The notes beneath the pieces are model-generated. The model worked only from the letters and a program-made list of their open reading frames with translations. It did not search any database and had not been told where the DNA came from. Positions 14,922 through 23,433 of a stretch of DNA of 64,000 bases are shown piece after piece. The stretch spans positions 119,350-183,349 of the forward strand of contig NZ_JACOQI010000005.1 in NCBI RefSeq assembly GCF_014297285.1, given 5' to 3'. Source of the stretch: Dysosmobacter segnis (GTDB lineage: Bacteria; Bacillota; Clostridia; Oscillospirales; Oscillospiraceae). Position 1 is the stretch's first letter. Each line of letters begins with the position of its first letter. The position numbers were made by a program, and so were the translations under genes.

Positions 14922-16076
14922 CTACTTGCTTCGTTCCTCCAGCGTTTTTGCCAGCTCTGCCGCAAACAGGCGGGCGGCCAGCTCCGCCTCCTCCGGGGCG
15001 TTTCCGGCGGTCCCCACCTCCACCAGCAGAGAACCTGTGGTGGCGTGTTGATTGTACCGGGAATTCCGCAGAAGCAGAGGCCGCATCAGCGTGGGATAGT
15101 CCGTCAGCGCCTGCTCCTGCACCGCCACCGCCAGCCGCAGATTCTCCATCCAGTCGGGATGGCTCAGTCCGCCGCCGTCGCTGCCCATGATGAGGGAGAG
15201 TTGCGCCGCCGTCCCCTGTCCCTCGATCTCCGACACCACTTTCACCTGACTGCCGTCGGACGCCTCGATAGCGTCCCGGTGGACATCCAGCACGAAGCGG
15301 ATAGATGGGTACTCTTTCAAATACCGGTCGATCCCCGCCAGAGACCGGTCATAAGCCCCGGCGTACTCCGGATAGTCATACAGGGTCCGGTCATGGAGCA
15401 CGGAGATCCCCGCCTGAGCAAATACCTCTGCCATGGCGTCCCCCATGCGAACCACATTGTACCGGGAGTCCGTGGTGCGGTGGTCCCCGGACCAGACGAT
15501 GCCGTCATCCACCGCCGGGGTATAGCCCTCGCTGCCGTGGCTGTGCAGAATCAGGATCTGCGGCGCTTCGCCGGTCAGCTCCGCCGCGAAGGGCTTCAGC
15601 AGCTCCTCGTTGGAGAGGGTATATTGGGTGGTGTTTCGGATGTAGACCTTCCCGCAGACGGTATAGCCGCTGGGGTCTGTGGGGATCAGGGTCTTTGCCG
15701 TCACGCCGTTGTCTGCCCCAGCTGTCACCGGAGCGGGCTGGGACTCCTCCCGTACCGGCTGGGTCACGGGGGCGGGGCGTTCGTCCTCCGGTTCCTCCGC
15801 CGCCTGACGCCGCAGGTCGGAGATCTCCCCGCGGGCGGAAAGCAAGATCGGCGCCTGACTCAGCATCAGCACGGACGGCGCCGAAAGGCCGTCCCTCTGC
15901 CCCATGTCCCCTAACTGCCACTGGAGCAGCGCCAGTGGCAATTCCCTCTTCACGGCCATCCACGCTCCGGCGGCGTCAACGCTGCCCGCCGTGGCATAGA
16001 CGGTCCACAGTGTCACACCCGCCAGCAGCAGCGCGCCCAACCGCTGAGAGAGCCTTGCAAACCTCTTTCGTTCCAT
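14922..16076 (-). CDS. spoIIP: stage II sporulation protein P
   Basis: A 384-residue membrane-anchored cell-wall hydrolase needed for septal peptidoglycan thinning and engulfment during sporulation. One N-terminal membrane segment (residues about 12-32, ALLLAGVTLWTVYATAG) precedes a low-complexity Pro/Glu linker. The catalytic SpoIIP/amidase_3-like domain follows, with ILHSHGSEGYTP, VLDVHRDAI and a glutamate-containing SLLVEVGT near the end, as in the family. I chose the ATG at 16076 (MERKRFARL), preceded by AGAGGTGA. It ends with TAG, showing that amber is a normal stop here. Its presence implies a spore-forming ancestry. Confidence 0.93.
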   Translation of the reverse strand: MERKRFARLSQRLGALLLAGVTLWTVYATAGSVDAAGAWMAVKRELPLALLQWQLGDMGQRDGLSAPSVLMLSQAPILLSARGEISDLRRQAAEEPEDERPAPVTQPVREESQPAPVTAGADNGVTAKTLIPTDPSGYTVCGKVYIRNTTQYTLSNEELLKPFAAELTGEAPQILILHSHGSEGYTPAVDDGIVWSGDHRTTDSRYNVVRMGDAMAEVFAQAGISVLHDRTLYDYPEYAGAYDRSLAGIDRYLKEYPSIRFVLDVHRDAIEASDGSQVKVVSEIEGQGTAAQLSLIMGSDGGGLSHPDWMENLRLAVAVQEQALTDYPTLMRPLLLRNSRYNQHATTGSLLVEVGTAGNAPEEAELAARLFAAELAKTLEERSK

Positions 16077-16135
16077 TTGCTTCACCTCTTGGGACAACCT
16101 TATGCGCCACAAATCAAAAAAATGACCATCCAATG

Positions 16136-16165
16136 AAAAACCGCCCGACACATTTGTGCCGGACG
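16136..16165 (-). terminator. intrinsic terminator of the endonuclease IV gene
   Basis: An imperfect stem (GTCCGGCACA / TGTGTCGGGC) followed on the minus strand by GGTTTTTC. Confidence 0.65.
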
Positions 16166-16195
16166 TTCCTCTATCTCAATACCATTTATCCAAAT

Positions 16196-17026
16196 TCATT
16201 CCGCGAGGCTTCGCATCAGGGCGATCTCTTTGGCATAGCCGGGCAGCTCATTGGGTGTTTCCAGGCAGAAGGGCAGATTTTTCAGCGCCGGATGATTCAC
16301 CACCCGGGCCAGCGCCTCCTGTCCAATGCAGCCCTCCCCGATCCGGGCGTGGCGGTCCTTGTGGGCGCCGCAGAGATTCAGACTGTCATTCAAATGAATG
16401 GCCCGCAGCCGCTCCAGTCCGATGGCCCGGTCAAATTCCGTCAAAACGCCGTCCAGATCGTGAATGATGTCATACCCGGCGTCGGAAACGTGGCAGGTGT
16501 CCAGACAGACGCCCATCTTCCCCGTCAGCTCCACCCGATCCAGAATCTCCCTCAGTTCCTCAAAGCGTCCGCCTACCTCGCTGCCCTTCCCGGCCATGGT
16601 CTCCAGCAATACCGTTGTAGACTGTTCCGGGGTCAGGATGGCGTTGAGTCCTTCCGCGATATAGGTGATCCCGGCTTCGATCCCATGTCCCACATGGCTG
16701 CCGGGGTGGAAATTGTAAAGCTGCCCCGGTATGTGCTCCATACGGCGCAGATCGTCCGCCATGGTGTCCCGTGCGAAAAGACGGTTTTGTTCCTCCGCGC
16801 CGCAGAGATTCAGGGTGTACGGGGCATGGGCGATGATCGGTGCGAAGCAGTGATCCTTCATGAGCGCCACCAGCGCCGCCGCGTCCGCCGGGTCCAGTTC
16901 CTTGGCCTTGCTCCCCCTGGGATTCCGGGTGAAAAACTGAAAGGTGTCCGCCCCCAGTTCCAACGCCTGCCGGCCCATAGCCAGAAAGCCCTTGGAGGAT
17001 GATAAATGACAGCCGATGTGCAGCAT
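16196..17026 (-). CDS. nfo: deoxyribonuclease IV (AP endonuclease)
   Basis: A 276-residue zinc-dependent endonuclease IV of base excision repair, which cleaves 5' to abasic sites. Family signatures are in order: [30 protein letters not shown] (metal His), [13 protein letters not shown] (Glu), [24 protein letters not shown] and HARIGEG, plus the final CLETPNE. Start ATG 17026 has AGGAGGT at 7 bases. The length is typical. It is monocistronic or co-transcribed with the short gene upstream. Confidence 0.95.
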   Translation of the reverse strand: MLHIGCHLSSSKGFLAMGRQALELGADTFQFFTRNPRGSKAKELDPADAAALVALMKDHCFAPIIAHAPYTLNLCGAEEQNRLFARDTMADDLRRMEHIPGQLYNFHPGSHVGHGIEAGITYIAEGLNAILTPEQSTTVLLETMAGKGSEVGGRFEELREILDRVELTGKMGVCLDTCHVSDAGYDIIHDLDGVLTEFDRAIGLERLRAIHLNDSLNLCGAHKDRHARIGEGCIGQEALARVVNHPALKNLPFCLETPNELPGYAKEIALMRSLAE

Positions 17027-17091
17027 AGAAACCTCCTGAAAAATAGTTTCTTCATTATAGCACACCGGCTGCCGCCTGTCACGGGTCTTAT

Positions 17092-17262
17092 TTACGGAGT
17101 CTCCGCTTCTATCTCACCGTCCTGCGGCGTATCGGACAGAAACAGTTCCTCCGCCTGCCGCTGAACGGCGATCAGATCCTCCCGGAGCTGTCGGAGCGTT
17201 TCTTCGGTATCTGTCAATGCGTTGAACAGAAGCAGGTATTCTTTCGTCAGTGTATGGTTCAT
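17092..17262 (-). CDS. small acidic protein, unknown function
   Basis: A 56-residue, mostly helical, acidic protein ([26 protein letters not shown]...). The ATG at 17262 follows AAAGGA, and a longer reading upstream has no ribosome binding site. The heptad-like leucine spacing suggests a short coiled coil. It lies 65 bp upstream of nfo on the same strand. No family recognised. Confidence 0.6.
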   Translation of the reverse strand: MNHTLTKEYLLLFNALTDTEETLRQLREDLIAVQRQAEELFLSDTPQDGEIEAETP

Positions 17263-17485
17263 ATAGTATCCTTTCTTTTCCGAATGAATTGCAATTTCGG
17301 AATACGGCTCTATCATACAAAATTTCCGGCTGCTTTTTTGTCGGATTTTGTCGAAGAGATATATTTTTTTGTCATCAAAGGGTATTATTTTCCCAAGCAA
17401 GCGGAATCTTGTCCCAAAAAGCGGTTGCAGGTCCAGATGTCGGATGCTATGATAAAAAGGCAAATGATCGTGCAAGGAGGCACTT

Positions 17486-18556
17486 ATGAGTCCTGCGTCT
17501 ACCGAACAATTCCTTTTGGAGCAATATACCGGGCATCCCGCGTCTCAGCTTCAGGATCTGCGCAAAGCCCTCTATCAAAGCGTCTTTGGCTGCGAGCATC
17601 TGATCACGGACACCTCCGCCGCCGCAGAGGGTATCCGGAGGGAGGCTGCGGAAGCCGGACCGTGCAGCCGGGAGATTGAAGCGCTGGACGGTCCCTGGTC
17701 CCGGGTGCAGCTGGGCGTTCTGGCAGATGGTCTGACCCCCGAAACGCTATCTCGCATGTTTGCCCGGTCTGCCGCTATGTCCCACGGGGATGCGGATGCC
17801 TTGCAGGAAAAGCTGACGGTCCTGCGGCGGCTGATCCGCTCCGGCGCTCTGCCCTATTCCCCGGCAGAGGCCGATGCGGAACTGGATGACTGGCGAAAAA
17901 ACGGTTTTCCCGTCTGCCGCCACTCCGAGGAATACCGGGCCGCCTACCGTCCAGCTTACCGGGTGCTGCACCGCACTTATGTCCGCCTGCTGCCGCTTCT
18001 GGCGGCCATTGACCGGGCCTTGGCGGAAAACCCTCGGGTCCTGCTGGCCATTGAGGGCGGCGCCGCCAGCGGCAAAAGCACTCTGGCAGATCTGCTGACG
18101 GCGATTTATCCCGATACGGCGCTGTTCCATGCCGACGATTTCTTCCTCCGTCCGGAGCAACGGACCGCCGCGCGCTACGCCCAGCCCGGCGGCAATCTGG
18201 ACCGGGAGCGGTTGGAATCGGAGATTCTGATTCCTATCAGTCGGAACAAAGCCGCCGTTTACCGTCCCTTCAACTGCCGCACCCTGTCCCTCCGGGAGCC
18301 GGTGACCGTCCTGCCGGGGCGGCTGAATATCGTGGAAGGCAGCTACAGCTTTCACCCGGAATTGGCCCGTTATTACGATCTGTCCGTCTTTTTGGACATT
18401 TCCCCGGAAACCCAGCGGAGCCGGATACTGAAGCGCAACGGTCCGGAGTGGGGTCAGCAGTTTTTTGACCGTTGGGTCCCCTTGGAGCAAACTTATTTTC
18501 ACGAAACAGACACGCAGGGCCGCTGTACGCTGGCTTTAAAGGAGGAAATACGATGA
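17486..18556 (+). CDS. P-loop kinase of the uridine kinase type with N-terminal extension
   Basis: A 356-residue protein. The C-terminal half (about 185-356) is a nucleoside-kinase-like P-loop domain: Walker A EGGAASGKST, FHADDFFLRPEQR (acceptor-binding Asp), YRPFNCRTLSLREP, LNIVEGSYSFHP (Walker B-like) and ISPETQRSRILKRN lid. The N-terminal ~150 residues are helical and not recognised; they may be a separate substrate domain. AAGGAGG precedes the ATG. It is coupled by a 4-bp overlap to the DUF3842 gene. It should phosphorylate a small hydroxylated substrate, possibly a nucleoside, but the acceptor is unknown. Confidence 0.78.
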   Translation: MSPASTEQFLLEQYTGHPASQLQDLRKALYQSVFGCEHLITDTSAAAEGIRREAAEAGPCSREIEALDGPWSRVQLGVLADGLTPETLSRMFARSAAMSHGDADALQEKLTVLRRLIRSGALPYSPAEADAELDDWRKNGFPVCRHSEEYRAAYRPAYRVLHRTYVRLLPLLAAIDRALAENPRVLLAIEGGAASGKSTLADLLTAIYPDTALFHADDFFLRPEQRTAARYAQPGGNLDRERLESEILIPISRNKAAVYRPFNCRTLSLREPVTVLPGRLNIVEGSYSFHPELARYYDLSVFLDISPETQRSRILKRNGPEWGQQFFDRWVPLEQTYFHETDTQGRCTLALKEEIR

Positions 18557-18981
18557 AGCTTGTTGTGATCGACGGCCAGAGCGGCCGCACAGGGGCGCTG
18601 CTGGTAGAACGGATCCGGGCGGCGGGACTTCCCTTGGAGCTGTTGGCGGTAGGTACCAATGCCATCGCCACTGCCGCCATGATGAAGGCTGGGGCTCAGC
18701 GAGGCGCCACCGGAGAAAACCCGGTTCTGGTGGCCTGCCGGGATGCGGACATCATCGCCGGACCCATTGGCATTCTGATGGCGGATGCCCTCATGGGGGA
18801 GATCACCCCCGCTATGGCGGTGGCCGTGGGCCAGAGCCGGGCCCAGAAGGTACTGCTGCCGGTGAATTCCAACTGCGGCAAGATCGTGGTCGGCGTCCGT
18901 GACCTGACCCTCTCCCAGATCATGGATGAGGCGGTGGAAGTCCTGCGGAAACTGTGCGGTCTGTCCGCGCAGCCGCTCTGA
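18553..18981 (+). CDS. DUF3842 family protein
   Basis: A 142-residue protein with a Rossmann-like start (MKLVVIDGQSGRTGALLVERI) and NPVLVACRDADIIAGPIGI, matching the DUF3842 family of Firmicutes, whose function is unknown. The ATG overlaps the stop of the kinase gene (ATGA) with GGAGGAAAT in front, so the start is firm and translation is coupled. A strong terminator follows. Possibly a nucleotide- or metabolite-binding sensor; inference only. Confidence 0.82.
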   Translation: MKLVVIDGQSGRTGALLVERIRAAGLPLELLAVGTNAIATAAMMKAGAQRGATGENPVLVACRDADIIAGPIGILMADALMGEITPAMAVAVGQSRAQKVLLPVNSNCGKIVVGVRDLTLSQIMDEAVEVLRKLCGLSAQPL

Positions 18982-18992
18982 ACAAAGAACGC

Positions 18993-19031
18993 AAAAAAGT
19001 GCCTGAGATTTGAAATCTCAGGCACTTTTTC
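18993..19031. terminator. bidirectional terminator between convergent operons
   Basis: A 12-bp stem GTGCCTGAGATT / AATCTCAGGCAC with A and T tracts on both sides, separating the plus-strand DUF3842 gene from the minus-strand chromate transporter pair. Confidence 0.9.
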
Positions 19032-19036
19032 ATCTT

Positions 19037-19639
19037 TTATACACCGCCGAACCGGAACACCACGCCTACCGCTGCAGAAAGGCCGATGAACACAATGGGA
19101 TGCCACTTTTTCGTAAGCTTCACCCAGTTAGTCAGCACCAGCAGCACCGCCGCCAGCGCCAGACCCATCCAGCTTACCGTACCGTCCCAGGAAAACCGCA
19201 TAAAAAGAGAATCCGGGACTGCAGTGCTGGTGACGCGCAGAAGCACCTGTAAGACAACGCCGGCACAAGCCGCACCGATCAGGCCGCTGGAGGCGGGCCG
19301 CAGGCCGTAAAAGGCGTTCTCCACATATTTACTGTTCCTGAACTTGGTCAGCATGGCCGCCACGATCAAGATGACGATGATAGAGGGCGTCACCTCACCG
19401 ATGGTGGCGATGACCGCGCCGGGGATGCCCGCCACGGTGAAGCCCACATAGGTGGCCATGTTGATGCCGATGGGGCCGGGAGTGGACTCGGAGACCGCCA
19501 GCATATTCATCAGGTCCGTCTGGCTGTACCAGCCAGTAGCAAGGCCGATGTTTTTCAGGAAGGGCACGGTGGCCATACCGCCGCCCACGGCGAACAGCCC
19601 CGTCTTGAAAAATTCCCAGAAAAGACGCAGATAGGTCAT
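19037..19639 (-). CDS. chrA: chromate transporter family protein, second half-size subunit
   Basis: A 200-residue membrane protein with about six hydrophobic segments. It carries the CHR signature FxxGLFAVGGGMATVPFL near the N-terminus and STPGPIGINMATYVGF after it. It overlaps the first subunit by 4 bp (ATG 19639). Short ChrA proteins work as pairs with opposite topology; here both halves are adjacent and coupled. The substrate may be chromate or another oxyanion, and is not known for gut Clostridia. Confidence 0.9.
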   Translation of the reverse strand: MTYLRLFWEFFKTGLFAVGGGMATVPFLKNIGLATGWYSQTDLMNMLAVSESTPGPIGINMATYVGFTVAGIPGAVIATIGEVTPSIIVILIVAAMLTKFRNSKYVENAFYGLRPASSGLIGAACAGVVLQVLLRVTSTAVPDSLFMRFSWDGTVSWMGLALAAVLLVLTNWVKLTKKWHPIVFIGLSAAVGVVFRFGGV

Positions 19640-20181
19640 TTCGCAGCCCTCTCTTCCAGGTTTTTCAGCAAAATCCCCGCCACAGCGGAGACCACCACAA
19701 ACCACACCGGAGAAATATGCAGGAACAAGCTTCCCGCCATGACGATCAGGAAAATGGCCGCCGTCCGCTTATCCACCACAGATTTTTTCAGCAGCTTCAG
19801 CACGGCGTTGAAGATCAGGACACACACGCATACCTGGATCCCGGCAAAGGCGTTCTGTACCCAGGCCAAATGGGAGAAATTCGTGATCAATCCCGCCAGG
19901 ATCGAAATAATGACCAAAGAAGGAAACACCACGCCCAGCGTGGCCACGATGCCTCCTAACCAGCCCCGGTGCTTCTGACCGATAAAGGTGGCGGTATTGA
20001 CGGCGATGACGCCGGGGGTGCACTGGCCGATGGCGAAATAATCCATCAGCTCCTCCTCTGTGGCCCAGCCCTTATGCTCCACCACCTCCCGCTGGAGAAT
20101 GGGCAGCATGGCATATCCTCCGCCGAAGGTCATCACGCCCACCTTGGCAAAGGTTCCGAACAAATCCAGATATTCGTTCAT
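19636..20181 (-). CDS. chrA: chromate transporter family protein, first half-size subunit
   Basis: A 181-residue membrane protein homologous to its downstream neighbour: FAKVGVMTFGGGYAMLPIL and CTPGVIAVNTATFIG are the two CHR motifs. GAGGAG precedes the ATG. It forms the first gene of a two-gene operon with the 19037-19639 subunit, the usual arrangement for short-chain CHR transporters in Firmicutes. Confidence 0.9.
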   Translation of the reverse strand: MNEYLDLFGTFAKVGVMTFGGGYAMLPILQREVVEHKGWATEEELMDYFAIGQCTPGVIAVNTATFIGQKHRGWLGGIVATLGVVFPSLVIISILAGLITNFSHLAWVQNAFAGIQVCVCVLIFNAVLKLLKKSVVDKRTAAIFLIVMAGSLFLHISPVWFVVVSAVAGILLKNLEERAAK

Positions 20182-20235
20182 TCAGTTCTCCTCTTTCCAA
20201 CATCAAATCGGAATTTTATTATACTCTTTCTGAGC

Positions 20236-20282
20236 AAAAAAACAAGCCCGGCCCCCATGTGATACTTCACAAAGGGACCGGG
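20236..20282 (-). terminator. intrinsic terminator of the ECF S-component gene
   Basis: CCCGGTCCC / GGGGGCCGGG stem followed on the minus strand by CTTGTTTTTTTGC, just after the ECF gene end. Confidence 0.75.
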
Positions 20283-20299
20283 ACAAGGGAGGCCGAAAA

Positions 20300-20860
20300 T
20301 CAGGGAAGCTGAATATGCGTCCGCTTCAGGGACCGCCGCAGAGCCACGCACAGCGGGGGCGCCAGAATGATGGCCACCGCGCCGTTGAACAGGGAAGCGG
20401 GGATCTTCAGAGGCAGAGCCGCCGCCGCCACGGAAGCGGTAAGGCCACCCATCAGCAGACCGTCATACGCAAAGGACTTGAAGAAATAGAGAATGTAGTA
20501 GGCCACGCAGCCCAGAGCCGCGGAGACGGTGCAGCGCCCGTAAGCAGGCGTCTCCCGGTCCTTCATGGCCAGGCCGGCTACCATACCCATAACGCCTTTG
20601 GTGAGGAAGGTGATCCAGCACTCCGGAGCGTAGGCCGGGTTGGTCAGGTCATAGATGGCGGAGCCAAGGCCGGAGGCAAAGCCGCCCACAGGCCCCAACA
20701 GCAAGCCGGACAGGCAGCACATGATGTTGGCCAGAGTAAAGGAGGTGCGGCCGCCGATGGCGATGGGCATGGTGATCCGCAGATAGTTGCTGACAAACAC
20801 CAATGCCGTCATCATACCCAGCATGGTCAGCTTATTGACATTCTTCTCATTCCGATTCAT
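20300..20860 (-). CDS. ECF transporter substrate-binding (S) component
   Basis: A 186-residue membrane protein with about six hydrophobic segments. It starts KLTMLGMMTALVFVSNYLRI, the N-terminal AxxxA-type helix that docks to the EcfT subunit, followed by the GxRTSFTLANIMCCLSGLLLGPVGGFASGLGSAIYDL region typical of vitamin S components. The ATG at 20860 has AGGAGTG. No energy-coupling subunits are nearby, so it must share them (group II ECF). The ligand is not deducible; folate, queuosine or other vitamin transporters share this pattern. Confidence 0.85.
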   Translation of the reverse strand: MNRNEKNVNKLTMLGMMTALVFVSNYLRITMPIAIGGRTSFTLANIMCCLSGLLLGPVGGFASGLGSAIYDLTNPAYAPECWITFLTKGVMGMVAGLAMKDRETPAYGRCTVSAALGCVAYYILYFFKSFAYDGLLMGGLTASVAAAALPLKIPASLFNGAVAIILAPPLCVALRRSLKRTHIQLP

Positions 20861-20962
20861 AAAAAGCACTCCTAAGTTGTTTGTTGAAGCTATCATAGCA
20901 TGTAATTGACTTTGTGGCAAATGCCAGTTCTTATAAATTTGATAAGGTCAGTTTTGACAAGA

Positions 20963-20994
20963 GCAGTCCCGCGGCTTTTGGGCCGCGGGACTGC
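20963..20994. terminator. terminator after the SPFH gene
   Basis: A 13-bp perfect stem (GCAGTCCCGCGGC / GCCGCGGGACTGC) with a 6-nt loop lies directly after the stomatin-like gene on the minus strand. Confidence 0.75.
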
Positions 20995-21007
20995 TTTGCT
21001 TCACTGT

Positions 21008-21943
21008 TTATGCCTTGGGTTCTTCGGACTCGAACACGGTCTTGGCGCTGGCCGCCAAACCCGCCAAGCCCTGCAATTCGCTGGGGATGATGATCTTGGT
21101 GGCCTTGCCGTCCGCCACCTTGGTCATGGTCTCCAACGCCTTCAGTTTCACCACCTGATCGTTGGGCGCAGCCTCGTTCAGCAGCTTCAGGGCATCCGCC
21201 GTGGCCTGCTGGACCTTCATAATGGCCTCACTCTCTGCCTCAGCCGCCAGGATTTTCGCGGTCTTTTCCGCCTCGGCCTCCATGATCTTTGCCTGCTTGG
21301 CGGCGTCGGCCCGCAGGATGGCAGACTGCTTCTCGCCCTCCGCCACCAGGATCTGACTCTGCTTCTGGCCCTCGGCCTGAAGGATGGATTCACGGCGCTC
21401 CCGCTCCGCCTTCATCTGCTTTTCCATGGCGTTCTGGATCTCTTTGGGCGGGATGATGTTTTTCAGCTCCACCCGGTTAACTTTGATGCCCCAGGGGTCC
21501 GTGGCCTCGTCCAGAATGGAGCGCATCCGGGAGTTGATGGTATCACGGCTGGTAAGGGACTGGTCCAGTTCCATATCGCCGATGATGTTTCGCAGGGTAG
21601 TGGCCGTCAGATTCTCGATGGCGTTCATGGGGTGCTCCACACCGTAGGTGTAGAGCTTGGGATCGGTGATCTGGAAGTAGATGACCGTGTCGATCTGCAT
21701 GGTGACGTTATCCTTGGTGATCACAGGCTGGGGCGCAAAATCCGCCACCTGCTCCTTCAAGCTCACCTTTTTGGCAACGCGCTCGATAAAAGGCACCTTC
21801 AGATGCAGGCCCACATTCCAAACGGTGCGGAACGCGCCCAGCCGCTCCACCACATAAGCCCGGGACTGCTGAACAATGACGATATTGCTGACAACCAGGA
21901 TCAGGAGCAGCGCAACGAGGATAGGAACAATGATCCACTTCAT
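21008..21943 (-). CDS. SPFH/band 7 (stomatin-like) membrane protein
   Basis: A 311-residue flotillin/QmcA-type protein: one N-terminal membrane helix (IIVPILVALLLILVVSNIVIV), then the band 7 domain (YVVERLGAFRTVWNVGLHLKVPF...LRNIIGDMELDQSLTSRDTIN). A long Ala/Glu coiled coil (about 180-255, repeated AEGEKQSxIL units) and a conserved end (IIIPSELQGLAGLAASAK) follow. Such proteins organise membrane microdomains and protease access. ATG 21943 has GGAGGT. No NfeD partner is next to it, which is slightly unusual. Confidence 0.92.
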   Translation of the reverse strand: MKWIIVPILVALLLILVVSNIVIVQQSRAYVVERLGAFRTVWNVGLHLKVPFIERVAKKVSLKEQVADFAPQPVITKDNVTMQIDTVIYFQITDPKLYTYGVEHPMNAIENLTATTLRNIIGDMELDQSLTSRDTINSRMRSILDEATDPWGIKVNRVELKNIIPPKEIQNAMEKQMKAERERRESILQAEGQKQSQILVAEGEKQSAILRADAAKQAKIMEAEAEKTAKILAAEAESEAIMKVQQATADALKLLNEAAPNDQVVKLKALETMTKVADGKATKIIIPSELQGLAGLAASAKTVFESEEPKA

Positions 21944-22048
21944 AATGAGTACCTCCACTTTTACAACGGTTTCCAAAGGGCTTGCTGGTTGGCTTCATCT
22001 TACCTTATTTTAACCGTCAGCGCAAGCGTCATTTCCGCTTTCGCTCCA

Positions 22049-22095
22049 AATTGCAAAAAGAAAGAGAAACGCGGACAGTCCAATGGACTGTCCGC
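22049..22095 (-). terminator. intrinsic terminator of the symporter gene
   Basis: Stem GCGGACAGTCC / GGACTGTCCGC (22071-22095) followed on the minus strand by a T-rich tract (GTTTCTCTTTCTTTTTGC). Confidence 0.75.
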
Positions 22096-22146
22096 GCTCC
22101 CCTTTCCAAAACAGAAAGCATGTATAAGAGAAGAGAAAATGGAAAT

Positions 22147-23349
22147 TTACTTTGCAGCAGCCTTCTTCTTGCCGGTGATAGCGTCCATGAAGACAGCGAT
22201 AGCGCCGTCGCCAGTGACGTTGCAAGCAGTACCGAAGCTATCCTGGGCGATGTACAGAGCGATCATCAAGCCGCACATGGTCTCATCGAAGCCCAGCATG
22301 GACTGTAGGATACCCAGAGCAGCCATGACAGCGCCGCCGGGGACGCCGGGGGCAGCAACCATGGTCACGCCCAGCATCAGAATGAAGGGGAACATCTTGC
22401 CGAAGCCGATGGACTGATTGGTCATCACCATAACAGCCATAGCGCAGCTGGTCAGGGTGATGGTGGAACCAGACAGGTGAATGGTAGCGCACAGGGGGCA
22501 CACGAACTCGGCCATACCGTCAGAGACACCGTTATTCTTGGTGCACTGGGTGGTAACAGGGATAGTAGCGGCAGAGGACTGGGTGCCGATAGCGGTGGTG
22601 TAAGCGGGCAGCATGTTCTTGATCAGAGCGAAGGGATTCTTCTTGGCAGCGCTGCCGGCCACGGTGTACTGGAACACGATGATGACCCAGTGCAGAACGA
22701 GGATCATAGCGAACACCTTGATGAAGGAGCCCATGATCTCCACGATGGTACCGGCATAAGCCAGCTTAGCGAAGATACCGTACACATGGAAGGGCAGCAG
22801 GGGGATGACGATGTTGCTGACCAGCTTGTCGATGATCTCAGCAAACTCGTTCATCACGGTCTTCATGGTGTTGCCCTTGATGACAGCCATGCCCAGGCCC
22901 AGGATGAAGGCCATCAGCAGAGCGGTCATAACGCCCATGATGGCGGGCATCTCAATGGTGAAGTAGCCGGAGAGCACAGTCTCCTCAGCGTTGGCGGCGT
23001 TCTCCATGAACATGCCAGCGTGGACCATGTGGGGATACAGCAGGGAAGCCACAACGAAGGCCAGAGTGCCGGAGATGATGGTGGAGCCGTAAGCCACACC
23101 AGTGGTAGCGGCCAGAGTCTTACCAGCGCCGGCGCCCAGGTCAGCAATACCGGGGGCGACGAAGCCAATGATGATCAGAGGGATCACGAAGTTCAGGAAG
23201 TTGCCGAAGATGCTGTTGTAGGTAGCGCCGATGCGGATGATGACCTCACCGAAGGCACCCATACCGGGGGTCACGAAACCGACCACGATACCGAGTACGA
23301 TGGCGATGACCAGTTTGAGCAACAGGCTCATCTTTTTCTTTTCTTTCAT
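22147..23349 (-). CDS. dicarboxylate/amino acid:cation symporter (DAACS family)
   Basis: A 400-residue Na+- or H+-coupled symporter of the glutamate/serine-threonine (DctA/GltP/SstT) family. It has eight hydrophobic helices and the two re-entrant hairpins with a serine-rich HP1 (TAIGTQSSAATIPVT) and the MxMTNQSIGFGK / VTGDGAIAVFMD elements corresponding to the TM7-HP2-TM8 binding core. It lies downstream of threonine ammonia-lyase on the same strand. The pairing suggests uptake and deamination of threonine or serine; the exact substrate is inferred. Confidence 0.9.
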   Translation of the reverse strand: MKEKKKMSLLLKLVIAIVLGIVVGFVTPGMGAFGEVIIRIGATYNSIFGNFLNFVIPLIIIGFVAPGIADLGAGAGKTLAATTGVAYGSTIISGTLAFVVASLLYPHMVHAGMFMENAANAEETVLSGYFTIEMPAIMGVMTALLMAFILGLGMAVIKGNTMKTVMNEFAEIIDKLVSNIVIPLLPFHVYGIFAKLAYAGTIVEIMGSFIKVFAMILVLHWVIIVFQYTVAGSAAKKNPFALIKNMLPAYTTAIGTQSSAATIPVTTQCTKNNGVSDGMAEFVCPLCATIHLSGSTITLTSCAMAVMVMTNQSIGFGKMFPFILMLGVTMVAAPGVPGGAVMAALGILQSMLGFDETMCGLMIALYIAQDSFGTACNVTGDGAIAVFMDAITGKKKAAAK

Positions 23350-23356
23350 TTCTCTC

Positions 23357-23378
23357 GTCCGTGTGATCTCACACGGAC
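23357..23378. promoter_or_regulatory. perfect palindrome between threonine ammonia-lyase and symporter
   Basis: A 10-bp inverted repeat with a 2-nt centre (GTCCGTGTGA / TCACACGGAC) between an AGGAGG and the symporter ATG on the minus strand. It could control symporter translation or be a processing or regulator site. Confidence 0.45.
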
Positions 23379-23433
23379 ATCCTCCTTTTCTGATTTTCCT
23401 TTTTTCTCTTCTTTTATATCCAGCTGCTGCCGC

